DNA from: Paractinoplanes durhamensis
GTDB taxonomy: Bacteria; Actinomycetota; Actinomycetes; Mycobacteriales; Micromonosporaceae
Reading direction: 5' to 3'
Length of the DNA stretch: 64,000 nt
Assembly (NCBI RefSeq): GCF_016862175.1
Contig: NZ_BOML01000050.1
Span: 1-64,000 of the forward strand
This document shows, piece by piece, positions 56,375 to 64,000 of the stretch. Made by a program: the position numbers and the translations under genes. Numbering within the stretch: the first letter of the stretch is position 1; every line of letters starts with the position of its first letter. The notes beneath the pieces were generated by a model. The model was not told the DNA's origin and ran no database searches. It saw only the letters and a list, made by a program, of their open reading frames with translations.

Positions 56375-58161
56375 GATTGCCCTCCGGTGTGCCGGTTCCA
56401 GGCGGCGACCAGGTCCGCGTACGGGCCCGGGACGCCGGCGAGTGTGTGGTGCGGGCCGGCCTGCACGATCCGGCCGCCGGCGAAGACCAGCACCCGGCCG
56501 GCGGTCTCCGCGGTGATCATCCGGTGCGCGATCGAGACGGTGGTGCGGCCGCGGGTGAGGCTGGCCAGGGCGTGCTGCACGGCGACGTCGGTGGCCGGGT
56601 CGATGCCGGAGGTCGCCTCGTCGAAGACGACCAGGTCGGGGTCGGCGAGCGAGGTCCGGGCGAGGGCGACGAGCTGCCGTTCGCCGACCGAGAGCCGCTC
56701 GCCGCGCAGCCCGACCGCGGTGGCCAGGCCGTCGGGCAGGGTGGCGAACCATTCCCGCAGCCCGAGCGCGGCGAGGATGGCGAGCAGGTCGGCGTCGGTG
56801 GCCCCGGGCCGGCCGAGCCGGATGTTGGCGGCGAGCGTGCCGTCGAACAGGAACGGGTCCTGCGGGACGATCACCACCCGCCCGGCCAGGGAGGTGTCGT
56901 CGAGCTCGTCGAGGGCGACGCCGCCGAGCGCGATCGTGCCGGTCGCCGGTTCGATCCGCCGCGTGAGCAGCTTCGCGAAGGTGGACTTGCCGGAGCCGGT
57001 ACGGCCGACGACGGCGAGATGCTCGCCGGGTTCGATCCGGACGGTCACCTCGTGCAGGACGAGCGGCCCGTCGCCGTAGCGGGCCGAGACGCCCCGGACG
57101 TCGACGCCGACCGGCCCGGCCGGCAGCGGCGCGCCGTCGTGCACGACCGCGCTGGGGGTGGTGACCAGCTCGAGGGCCCGCCGCCAGCCGGTGAGCGCGT
57201 TCTGCGCCTCGCCCAGGCTCTGCACCAGGAACTGCAGCGGGCGGACGAAGAACGTCACCAGGAAGACCATCGCGACCACCTGCCCGGCGGTGAGCCGGGG
57301 CTGGGCCGGGTCGCCGGTGAGGGCCCACCAGACGCCGCCGAGCAGCACCGACACGGTCATCGTGGAGATGGCCAGCTCGCCGAACGAGGTGTTGGCGTGC
57401 AGCGGCGGCAGGGTCCGCAGCAGGCTGTCCCGGGCCCGGTCGACGGCCTCGTCGAGCTTCCCCCGGGCGCGCTCGCCGGTGCCGGTGGAGCGGATCACCG
57501 GCGCGCCGAGCACCGACTCGGACACCGCGGTCTGCAGCCGGGCCAGGTCGCGCCGGGCCCGGTCGTAGCGGCGGGCGATCAGCCGCTGCATGAGCATCAT
57601 GACCACCAGCAGCAGCCCGGCGATCACCACCACCGGCAGCGCGAGCTGCCAGCTGAACACACTCATGATCACCAGGGCGATGAGCAGCTGGGCGGCGTTG
57701 GTGACGAACTGGATGCCGCCGCCCTGCAGGAACGTGGTGACCTGGTCGACGTCGCTGGTCAGCCGGGACACCAGGTCGGCGCTGGGCACCCGGTCGGCGG
57801 TGTGCGCGGCCATGTCGTGCACCCGGCGCAGGCCGGCCCGGCGCACCCCGGCGAGGGCGTGCTCGATGCGCTCCTGCAGCCGCCGGTTGAGCACCATCGA
57901 CGACGCGCCGGCCACCACGACCGCCGCGGCGCCGAACGCCACCGACCGCACCACGGTGGGCGGTGCGAGGCCGGCGTCGATCGCGTGCTGGATGGTGAGC
58001 GGCGCGATGATCCGGCCCGCGCCGGCCAGCAGTGCCAGGCCGGCGGTGACGGCCAGGCCCTGCCGCAGCGACGGAGAGACCCGCACGGCGGTGCGGATCA
58101 GCGTGCGCGGCCCGGCCGCGCTGAGGTCGGCGAGCAGTTCAGGATGCGCGGGAGCGGTCAT
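56371..58161 (-). CDS. ABC exporter half-transporter B
   Basis: This 596-aa protein has six membrane helices in the first 310 residues, then a nucleotide-binding domain with Walker A VGRTGSGKST, Q-loop VPQDPFLFDG, signature LSVGERQLVALAR, Walker B LVVFDEATSGIDPATD and switch SIAHR. The signature Ser-Val-Gly-Glu differs from LSGGQ. It overlaps exporter A by 23 bp, giving a heterodimeric exporter. In the operon it sits between importer and LLM genes. Confidence 0.92.
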   Translation of the reverse strand: MTAPAHPELLADLSAAGPRTLIRTAVRVSPSLRQGLAVTAGLALLAGAGRIIAPLTIQHAIDAGLAPPTVVRSVAFGAAAVVVAGASSMVLNRRLQERIEHALAGVRRAGLRRVHDMAAHTADRVPSADLVSRLTSDVDQVTTFLQGGGIQFVTNAAQLLIALVIMSVFSWQLALPVVVIAGLLLVVMMLMQRLIARRYDRARRDLARLQTAVSESVLGAPVIRSTGTGERARGKLDEAVDRARDSLLRTLPPLHANTSFGELAISTMTVSVLLGGVWWALTGDPAQPRLTAGQVVAMVFLVTFFVRPLQFLVQSLGEAQNALTGWRRALELVTTPSAVVHDGAPLPAGPVGVDVRGVSARYGDGPLVLHEVTVRIEPGEHLAVVGRTGSGKSTFAKLLTRRIEPATGTIALGGVALDELDDTSLAGRVVIVPQDPFLFDGTLAANIRLGRPGATDADLLAILAALGLREWFATLPDGLATAVGLRGERLSVGERQLVALARTSLADPDLVVFDEATSGIDPATDVAVQHALASLTRGRTTVSIAHRMITAETAGRVLVFAGGRIVQAGPHHTLAGVPGPYADLVAAWNRHTGGQS

Positions 58162-59941
58162 CGCCGGCCTCCTCGGGGTGCTGGTAGGCGGTCACGATCC
58201 GGCGGTACTCGGCGACCGCGGCCAGCTCGGCCGGGGTGCCGGTGGCGGCGATCCGGCCGGCCCGGACGAGGACCACCTGGTCGGCGAGGGCGACGGCGCC
58301 CGGCCGGTTGGTGGTGACCAGCACGGTCGGGCCGCCGTCGGCGACCAGCCGGGCCAGGCCGTCGAGCACCTGCCGTTCGACCCGCGGGTCGAGGGCGGAG
58401 GTGGCGTCGTCGAGGACCAGCAGCCGGGGTTCGCGCAGCACCGCGCGGGCGATGCAGAGCCGCTGGCGCTGGCCGCCGGAGAGGGTGGCGCCGCGCTCCC
58501 CGACGATCGTGTCGAGGCCGCCGGGCAGGCCGCGGACCACGTCGTCGGCCGCCGCGACGTGCAGCGCCCGCCACAGTTCCCGGTCGGTGTAGCGGCGTTT
58601 CTGCCGGGGGTGCCCGGCCAGGGTCAGGTTGTCGCGCACCGACTCGGCGAACAGGAACGGGCTCTGCGACACCACCGCGACGTTCTCCGGCACCGCGCCG
58701 CGGGCCAGGTCGCGCACGTCCTCGCCGTCGAACAGCACGGTGCCGTCGGTCGGGTGGCTCTGCCCGGCGGCCAGGTCGAGCAGGGTGGTCTTGCCCGCGC
58801 CGACGGCGCCGACCACGACGGTGATGGTGCCGGGGTCGAGCACCAGGCCGGCGGCGTCGAGGATGCGCCGGTCCTGCCGGGTGACGCCGGCGTCGCGGAC
58901 CTCGACCCGCAGCGGGCGCACCGCGCGCAGCCGCCGCTCGCCGAAGCGCACCACGTCCGGGTGGTCGAGCACGGCGTGCACCCGTTCCCGGCCGGCTCCG
59001 GACATCGGCAGCATGGACAGGAAGCGGCTGATCACGTTGAGCGGGATGGACACGGTGATCAGCAGGTAGACGACGCCGACCAGGTCACCGACGCTGAGTT
59101 CGCCGCTGCCCACCCGGGGTGCGCCGACCGCCAGTACGACCAGCACGGCCACGGTCGGCAGCAGTTCCAGCAGCGGGTCGAAGACCGAGCTGACCGTGGC
59201 CATCCGCATGTCGGCCGTGCGCAGCCGCTCGACGGCCGGCGCGAACCGGGCGTCCTCGGCGTCGGTGAGGCCGAGGCTGCGCACCACCCGGCCACCCTCG
59301 ATCGACTCGTGCGCGACGCCGCCGAGGGTGCCGCGGGCGGCCTGGGCGGCCCGGGCCCGCGGTGCCAGCAGCCGCTGGTAGCGGACGTTGAGCGCGAGGA
59401 CGCCGGCCACCAGGGCCAGGCCGACCAGGCCGAGGACGAGGTCGCGGCGGAACAGCTCGATCAGGGCGAGGACGAGCATGAAGACCATGCCGACCGCGAA
59501 GTACGCGAACTGCATGGGTGACCAGAGTGCGTCCACGTCGGACACCGCGTGGGCGAGCAGCTGGCCGGGCGATCGGCGCCGGTGCCAGCCCAGGTCGAGC
59601 TCCAGGTAGCGGCGCACCACCGCGCGGCGGGTCTCGGCCTGGGCACGGTACTGGACCCGGCCGGTGGCGATCCCGCGGATGAAGATGGTGGTCCACCGGA
59701 TCGCCGAGATGCCCAGGACCAGCGCCGCGCTGATCCACCAGGCACTCGCCGGGACCGGCGAACCGGAGAGGGCCGGGACCACGAGGTGGTCGGTGGACCA
59801 GCCGATCGCGGCCGCCCCGACCACCATCGTCGCGCCGTTGATCAGGCCGGTGACCGTGGCGACCAGGGCCGGGCCGGGGTGGGCGCGGGCGCCCGCGAAC
59901 TGTGCCGCCATGGCCGAGCGGCGGTGGGTCTCAGGCCGCAT
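58139..59941 (-). CDS. ABC exporter half-transporter A
   Basis: This 600-aa partner of the heterodimer has six helices, then Walker A VVGAVGAGKTT (irregular, with Ala-Val instead of Ser-Gly), Q-loop VVSQSPFLFAE, canonical signature LSGGQRQRLCIARA, and Walker B LLVLDDATSALD, in which the catalytic Glu is replaced by Asp. Such degenerate sites are usual in heterodimeric exporters. It starts at ATG 59941, overlapping the DppDF-type ATPase end by 11 bp; an ATG at 59911 is possible. Confidence 0.92.
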   Translation of the reverse strand: MRPETHRRSAMAAQFAGARAHPGPALVATVTGLINGATMVVGAAAIGWSTDHLVVPALSGSPVPASAWWISAALVLGISAIRWTTIFIRGIATGRVQYRAQAETRRAVVRRYLELDLGWHRRRSPGQLLAHAVSDVDALWSPMQFAYFAVGMVFMLVLALIELFRRDLVLGLVGLALVAGVLALNVRYQRLLAPRARAAQAARGTLGGVAHESIEGGRVVRSLGLTDAEDARFAPAVERLRTADMRMATVSSVFDPLLELLPTVAVLVVLAVGAPRVGSGELSVGDLVGVVYLLITVSIPLNVISRFLSMLPMSGAGRERVHAVLDHPDVVRFGERRLRAVRPLRVEVRDAGVTRQDRRILDAAGLVLDPGTITVVVGAVGAGKTTLLDLAAGQSHPTDGTVLFDGEDVRDLARGAVPENVAVVSQSPFLFAESVRDNLTLAGHPRQKRRYTDRELWRALHVAAADDVVRGLPGGLDTIVGERGATLSGGQRQRLCIARAVLREPRLLVLDDATSALDPRVERQVLDGLARLVADGGPTVLVTTNRPGAVALADQVVLVRAGRIAATGTPAELAAVAEYRRIVTAYQHPEEAGDDRSRAS

Positions 59942-61538
59942 CGACCACGCGCCGGCCAGGGATGGCGTCGATCAGCTCGCGGGTGTGGGCGCTCTTCGGG
60001 TTGGTGAAGACCTCGGCGACCGGGCCCTGCTCGACGACCCTGCCGTGGCTCATCACCGACACGGTGTGCGCGATCTCGGCGACCACCGACAGGTCGTGCG
60101 AGACGAACAGGTAGGACAGGCCGAGGGCGGCCTGCAGGTCGGCGAGCAGTTGCAGGATCTGCTCCTGGACCAGGACGTCGAGGGCGGACACCGGCTCGTC
60201 CAGCATGATCAGGTCGGGGCGCAGGGCGAGGGCGCGGGCGATCGCGACCCGCTGCCGCTGCCCGCCGGAGAGCTCGCTGGGCAGCCGGTCGAGGTAGGAG
60301 TGGGGCAGCGCGACCTGGTCGAGCAGCTCGCGGGCGCGCTGCAGGCGGCTCCTGCGGTCGCCGATCCGGAACGAGACGAGCGGCTCGGTGACCGACTGGG
60401 CGACGGTGAACTTCGGGTCGAGGGTGGCGAACGGGTCCTGGTGCACGAGCTGGGCCTTGCGGCGCAGCGGGCGCAACCTGTTCCAGGACAGGCCGCTGAT
60501 CTCGTCGCCGTCGAGCACGACCGAGCCGCCGGTCGCGGTCTCCAGGCCGAGCGCGATCCGCAGGGTGGTGGTCTTGCCGCAGCCGGATTCGCCGACCAGC
60601 GCGTGCGTCTGCCCGCGCGGGACGGTGACGCTGACCTTGTCGAGCGCGTTGAAACCGCGGGCGCCGCGCCGCAGATCGTTCACCGGGAACGTCTTGCTGA
60701 CGTCGGTGAGCTGCAGGATCGGCTCGGGGGCGACCTGGTCGCGGACGTCGAAATGCGGAACCACCGGCCGGGCGGCCGCGATCAATTGCCGGGTGTAGTG
60801 CTCCCGCGGGGTGCGCAGGATGGTGGCCGGGTCGCCCTCCTCGACCTTGCGGCCGTGCTGCATGACCACCACCCGGTCGGCCCGGTCGGCGGCGACCGCC
60901 AGGTCGTGCGTGATGATCAGCAGCGAGATGCCCTGCTCGTGGACGAGACCGCCGAGGTGGTCGAGGATCCGCTTCTGGACGGTGACGTCGAGGGCGCTGG
61001 TCGGTTCGTCCGCGATGATCAGCTTCGGCCGGCCGGCCAGCGCGATCGCGATCAGGGCCCGCTGGCGCAGGCCGCCGGAGAGCTCGTGCGGGTATTGCCG
61101 GGCGCGCAGCTCGGGATCGGGCACGCCGGCCTGGGCGAGATGTTCGAGGACCTCGGCCTGCACCGCCGCGCCGGCCAGGCCGCGCAGCTTGACCGCCTCG
61201 GCGATCTGGTGACCGACCCGCTGGGTCGGGTTGAGACCGACCATCGGGTCCTGCGGGATGAGCCCGACCACCGAACCCCGAAGACGCCGGAGCGTACGCT
61301 CGCTCGCCCCGGCGGTCTGGATGCCGTCCACCACGGCCGAGCCGGCGGTGATCCGGCCGTTGGCCGGCAGCAGGCCGATCAGCGCGTTGGCGGTGGTGGT
61401 CTTGCCCGAGCCGGACTCGCCGACGATCGCGACCACCTCGCCCGCCGCCACGGTCAGGTCGAGCCCGAGCACGGCGGGTGTCACCCGGCGGTGCCGGACG
61501 TACCCGACGTCGAGGCCCTTGATGTCGACGAGCGTCAT
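59931..61538 (-). CDS. Fused DppD-DppF type importer ATPase
   Basis: This 535-aa protein has two complete ATPase domains. The first (1-260) has GESGSGKTT, LSGGLRQRALIAIAL and LIIADEPTSALDVT. The second (about 285-530) has GESGCGKTT, LSGGQRQRVAIARAL and LIMLDEPVSALDV. Both have the oligopeptide-transporter-specific C-terminal extensions (TPREHYTRQLIAAARPVV). It energises the oligopeptide/nickel-type permeases encoded upstream. Its ATG overlaps the permease stop by four bases. Confidence 0.95.
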   Translation of the reverse strand: MTLVDIKGLDVGYVRHRRVTPAVLGLDLTVAAGEVVAIVGESGSGKTTTANALIGLLPANGRITAGSAVVDGIQTAGASERTLRRLRGSVVGLIPQDPMVGLNPTQRVGHQIAEAVKLRGLAGAAVQAEVLEHLAQAGVPDPELRARQYPHELSGGLRQRALIAIALAGRPKLIIADEPTSALDVTVQKRILDHLGGLVHEQGISLLIITHDLAVAADRADRVVVMQHGRKVEEGDPATILRTPREHYTRQLIAAARPVVPHFDVRDQVAPEPILQLTDVSKTFPVNDLRRGARGFNALDKVSVTVPRGQTHALVGESGCGKTTTLRIALGLETATGGSVVLDGDEISGLSWNRLRPLRRKAQLVHQDPFATLDPKFTVAQSVTEPLVSFRIGDRRSRLQRARELLDQVALPHSYLDRLPSELSGGQRQRVAIARALALRPDLIMLDEPVSALDVLVQEQILQLLADLQAALGLSYLFVSHDLSVVAEIAHTVSVMSHGRVVEQGPVAEVFTNPKSAHTRELIDAIPGRRVVDAA

Positions 61539-62428
61539 CGGGTCAGCTCCTGCAGGGTCTTGGAGATGTGGTTGAGGCCGAGCACGAGCAGCGCCACGAA
61601 CACGCCCGGCAGCAGGCTGAGCCACCACGCGGTAACCAGGTAGTTGCGGCCGTCGGCGATCAGGGTTCCCCACTCGGCGGCCGGCGGTGCGGCCCCGAAG
61701 CCGAGGAAGCTCAGCGACGCGATCGCGATGATCGCCACGCCGGCGTCGAGGACGGCGAGGACGGCGACCGGGCCCCACGAGTTGGGCAGGATGTGCCGCA
61801 GCAGCACCCGGCCCCAGGAGGCGCCGCCGGCCCGGGCCGCCTCCACGTAGGGCAGCGTCTTGACCCGTAACACCTCGGCCCGGGTGGTGCGGGCGAAGCC
61901 GGGGATGATGGCGACGCCGACGGCCACCGCGACCGGGATGGTGCCGTAGCCGAGGGCGGTGACGATCGACAGGGCCAGCAGCAGGCCGGGGATGGCGAGC
62001 AGCACGTCGATGATCCGCATCAGGACCGCGTCGATCAGGCCGCCGAAGAAGCCGGCCAGGATGCCGAGGCCGAGGCCGACGACCAGGGCGATGCCGACCG
62101 CGATCAGGGTCGCCTTGATGGTCAGCGGCGAGCCGTAGAGCACCCGGGTCCACAGGTCCCGGCCGTAGATGTCGGTGCCGAACAGGTGCTGCGCGCTCGG
62201 TGCCTGGGCGGCCGACTCGGGATAGGTGTCGTACGGGCCGAACGACGTGAACAGTTTCGGGCGGAACGCCGACACGATCACGAACAGCACGTACAGGGTG
62301 GCCAGCAGGAACACCGGCTTGCGGGCCAGCTGGACGAGGTTGGCGACCAGGTTGGCGCGGCGGCCGCCGGCCTCCTCGGCCGGGCGCGGGGCGTCCTCGG
62401 TGACGACGTCGGCGATCGTGACGGTCAT
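61535..62428 (-). CDS. DppC-type ABC importer permease
   Basis: This 297-aa permease has a leading helix (VFLLATLYVLFVIVSAF), the HLFGTDIYGRDLWTRVLYGSPLTIKATLIAVGIALVVG hallmark of OppC/DppC, and the EAA loop YVEAARAGGASWGRVLLRHILPN. It forms the channel with the DppB-type permease. It overlaps the upstream permease gene by four bases and the downstream ATPase gene by four. Confidence 0.95.
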   Translation of the reverse strand: MTVTIADVVTEDAPRPAEEAGGRRANLVANLVQLARKPVFLLATLYVLFVIVSAFRPKLFTSFGPYDTYPESAAQAPSAQHLFGTDIYGRDLWTRVLYGSPLTIKATLIAVGIALVVGLGLGILAGFFGGLIDAVLMRIIDVLLAIPGLLLALSIVTALGYGTIPVAVAVGVAIIPGFARTTRAEVLRVKTLPYVEAARAGGASWGRVLLRHILPNSWGPVAVLAVLDAGVAIIAIASLSFLGFGAAPPAAEWGTLIADGRNYLVTAWWLSLLPGVFVALLVLGLNHISKTLQELTR

Positions 62429-63405
62429 GTGGTCACCACTTCCGGGGTGGCGGGGCGGACACGGCCGCGGGTGTGCGAGATCCGCGGGTCGAGCAGCGGG
62501 TAGAGCAGGTCGACGACCAGGTTGACCAGCACGAACATGGTGGCCGCGATGGTCACCACGGCCAGCACCACCGGCACGTCCTGGGCCAGCACCGCCTCCT
62601 GGGCGAGCTTGCCGACGCCCTCCCGGGTGAAGACCGTCTCGACCACGATCGAGCTGGTCACGGTGAGTCCGACCAGGACGCCGAGGATGGTCATGGCGGG
62701 CAGCGCCGCGTTGCGGAACGCGTGCTTGAGGTGTACCGCCGAACGGGACAGGCCTTTGGCCCGGGCGGTGACGATGTACGGCTGGCGCAGCGTCTCGTCG
62801 AAGCTCTTGATCAGCACCTGGGCGAGCACCGACGAGGTGAGCACGCTGATCGTGACGACCGGCATCACCAGCGACTGGATCCCTTCGGTGCCCAGCGCCG
62901 GGAACCAGCCGAGCTGGAACGAGAAGAACTGGATCAGGAAGAGGGCCACGAAGAACTGCGGGAACGAGGCGCCCAGGGCGGGCAGCCGGGTGAGGAACAC
63001 CCGCAGCGGGTTCCAGCGGGCGAACGTGGCCAGGTAGGCCAGCAGCGACCCGGCCACCAGCGACACCGTCGCGGCGGCCGCGCTGAGCAGCAGGGTCTGG
63101 CCGATCCGCTGCCCGATCAGGTCACTCACCGGTATCTGCTGGCTCAGCGAGGTACCGAAGTCGCCGTGCAGCACGCCGGTCAGGTGGTGCCAGTACTGCG
63201 CCCAGATGGACTGGTCGAGACCGAAGCGCTGCTTCATCGCGGCGAGCTGATCCGGGGCCAGGCTGTCCTCCTGGATGCCGGCCGCGGCGAGCTGCAGCTC
63301 CATCGGGTCGCTCGGCAGCAGGTAGAGGATGGCGAAGGTCAGCGTGAACGCCGCCCAGAGGACGACGACCGCCTGGATGATGCGACCCACGATGTACCGG
63401 GTCAT
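62425..63405 (-). CDS. DppB-type ABC importer permease
   Basis: This 326-aa permease has an N-terminal helix YIVGRIIQAVVVLWAAFTLTFAILYLLPSDP, typical of OppB/DppB, five further helices and the EAA loop YIVTARAKGLSRSAVHLKHAFRNAALPAM. It is the first permease of the operon, downstream of the substrate-binding-protein gene. A 16-bp hairpin lies in the 58-bp gap between them. Confidence 0.95.
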   Translation of the reverse strand: MTRYIVGRIIQAVVVLWAAFTLTFAILYLLPSDPMELQLAAAGIQEDSLAPDQLAAMKQRFGLDQSIWAQYWHHLTGVLHGDFGTSLSQQIPVSDLIGQRIGQTLLLSAAAATVSLVAGSLLAYLATFARWNPLRVFLTRLPALGASFPQFFVALFLIQFFSFQLGWFPALGTEGIQSLVMPVVTISVLTSSVLAQVLIKSFDETLRQPYIVTARAKGLSRSAVHLKHAFRNAALPAMTILGVLVGLTVTSSIVVETVFTREGVGKLAQEAVLAQDVPVVLAVVTIAATMFVLVNLVVDLLYPLLDPRISHTRGRVRPATPEVVTT

Positions 63406-63424
63406 GAGGGGCCCTCCCGATAGG

Positions 63425-63458
63425 GGTGTGCCCCGCCCGGACCCGGGCGGGGCACACC
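63425..63458 (-). terminator. Intercistronic hairpin between binding protein and permease genes
   Basis: GGTGTGCCCCGCCCGG (63425-63440) pairs perfectly with 63443-63458 around a two-base loop (effectively a four-base loop). It is just after the binding-protein stop and before the permease RBS. Without a U tract it probably stabilises or attenuates the mRNA so that binding protein is made in excess over permease. Confidence 0.65.
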
Positions 63459-63463
63459 GTCGA

Positions 63464-64000
63464 TCAGTCCTTCCAGACGTCGTTGAGCTTGAGGAAGCTC
63501 TCCGACGTGAAGGCGAATCCGTGCACCTTGTCGCTGACGCCGGCCTTCTGCACCCGCTCGTTCAGCGGGAACGTGATGCCCTGGTCGATCAGGTAGTCCT
63601 GAAGCTCGCCGTACGCCTGCTCGGTCTGCTTTTCGTCGGTGGTCTCGATCGCCTTGGCGAACAGGGCCTGGATCTGGGCGGTCTGCTCGGGGGCGGCCGC
63701 CTGGGTGGCGAGTGCCTTGGAGTTGGCGACGGCCGGGTTGATGATGAACTGCAGCGCACCGGGGTCGGCGCGGGTGAAGTAGGTCGAGGTCAGGTCGTAG
63801 CTGCCCTCTTTCAGGTAGGTCGCGATCTGCGCGGTGGTGAGGGTGCGCAGCTTCAGGTTGATGCCGACCTTCTTCAGCTGCGCCTGGAGCAGCTCGGCCC
63901 CGGAGTTGAAGGTGGTCAGCGGGTAGTCGATGGCCAGCTGGACACCGTTCTTGGCCCGGTAGCCGTCGGCCCCGAGGACCCAGCCGCCCGCTTCCAGCTC
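63464..64000 (-). CDS. Family 5 (oligopeptide-type) substrate-binding protein, C-terminal part
   Basis: The frame is open at the right edge, so the N-terminus lies outside the window; 178 residues are visible. Readable blocks are WVLGADGYRAKNG, LLQAQLKKVGINLKLRTL, YDLTSTYFTRADPGALQF, and a finish of GFAFTSESFLKLNDVWKD. The LxxxGxxxxL pattern, the DGxRxKNG loop and the WxxD end are typical of SBP_bac_5 proteins (DppA/OppA/NikA group). It delivers the substrate to the DppB/DppC permeases encoded immediately downstream. Confidence 0.9.
   Translation of the reverse strand, partial: ELEAGGWVLGADGYRAKNGVQLAIDYPLTTFNSGAELLQAQLKKVGINLKLRTLTTAQIATYLKEGSYDLTSTYFTRADPGALQFIINPAVANSKALATQAAAPEQTAQIQALFAKAIETTDEKQTEQAYGELQDYLIDQGITFPLNERVQKAGVSDKVHGFAFTSESFLKLNDVWKD

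Noticed and set aside
1..64000. tRNA, rRNA and riboswitch genes.
   Set aside because: No cloverleaf-like arms, CCA-adjacent structure, rRNA-conserved segments or known riboswitch cores were noticed by eye. A covariance-model scan would be decisive and was not possible.

Overview
The window is high-GC (about 70% or more), densely coded DNA from a filamentous actinobacterium, most likely Micromonosporaceae (an Actinoplanes-like genome). This rests on the codon bias with G/C at third positions, the many GTG starts and stop/start overlaps, and the families present: SARP/BTAD regulator, F420/FMN luciferase-like oxidoreductases, DUF6230/DUF6114 proteins, a GvpU-like protein, secreted GH3 and GH9 glycosidases, a ricin-type lectin and a SigE-type sigma factor. 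There are no rRNA or tRNA genes, no CRISPR array, no intact transposase and no phage structural gene. It reads as accessory, chromosome-arm-like content made of small independent transcription units.

Layout. 1-6.8 kb: the end of a chemoreceptor, a two-gene unit ending in a shortened CoaD-like nucleotidyltransferase, an SDR, a divergent LysR/SDR pair with a clear operator, a DinB-like protein, then two gene relics (a protein-kinase remnant and a PepX_C-type hydrolase tail) and a secreted LysM-M15 peptidase. 6.9-10.8 kb: a complete Pot/Fbp-type ABC importer operon with a 27-codon coupled mini-ORF between permease and ATPase. 10.9-19.8 kb: a small anchored protein, a giant TIR-CHAT-NTPase-TPR protein (1447 aa), a secreted GH3 enzyme and a membrane-anchored Hsp70-ATPase fusion. 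19.9-23.1 kb: methyltransferase, truncated globin, a TetR/LLM divergent pair with two operator-like palindromes, and a DUF2087 regulator. 23.1-27.9 kb: a GH9 cellulase with a CebR-like box in its first codons, a secreted protein divergent from DUF6230-DUF6114, and an orphan GvpU-like gene.

28-36.5 kb: small housekeeping-like genes (UBP zinc finger, YbaK, DUF427), then a MacB-type tripartite efflux operon with two adaptor genes, a Gly/Pro-repeat lipoprotein and a DUF5666-like anchor, followed by a sulfotransferase and a CDP-alcohol phosphotransferase. 36.6-44.1 kb: LLM oxidoreductase and GNAT genes separated by a TTGA/TCAA palindrome array, a sigma factor with a coupled membrane partner, an aminotransferase, a membrane metallopeptidase, a broken PPOX-like gene and a RmlD-like reductase. 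44.1-52.8 kb: ricin lectin divergent from a SARP regulator with an 11-bp-period direct repeat between them, ArsR-SRPBCC, an FMN reductase, a repeat-rich intergenic region, a hydrolase, PadR plus membrane partner, a CDF metal exporter and a TetR gene. 52.8-64 kb: an ABC-2 exporter operon, then a seven-gene fully coupled minus-strand unit (oligopeptide-type importer, heterodimeric ABC exporter, LLM monooxygenase) that runs off the right edge.

The strongest candidate for an undescribed system is the single-protein TIR-CHAT-STAND-TPR architecture at 11515-15858, which has the parts of an NLR-like immune sensor with two potential effector domains. The second is the importer/exporter/LLM operon at 55325-64000. 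All assignments are from reading the sequence by eye; no database search was possible.
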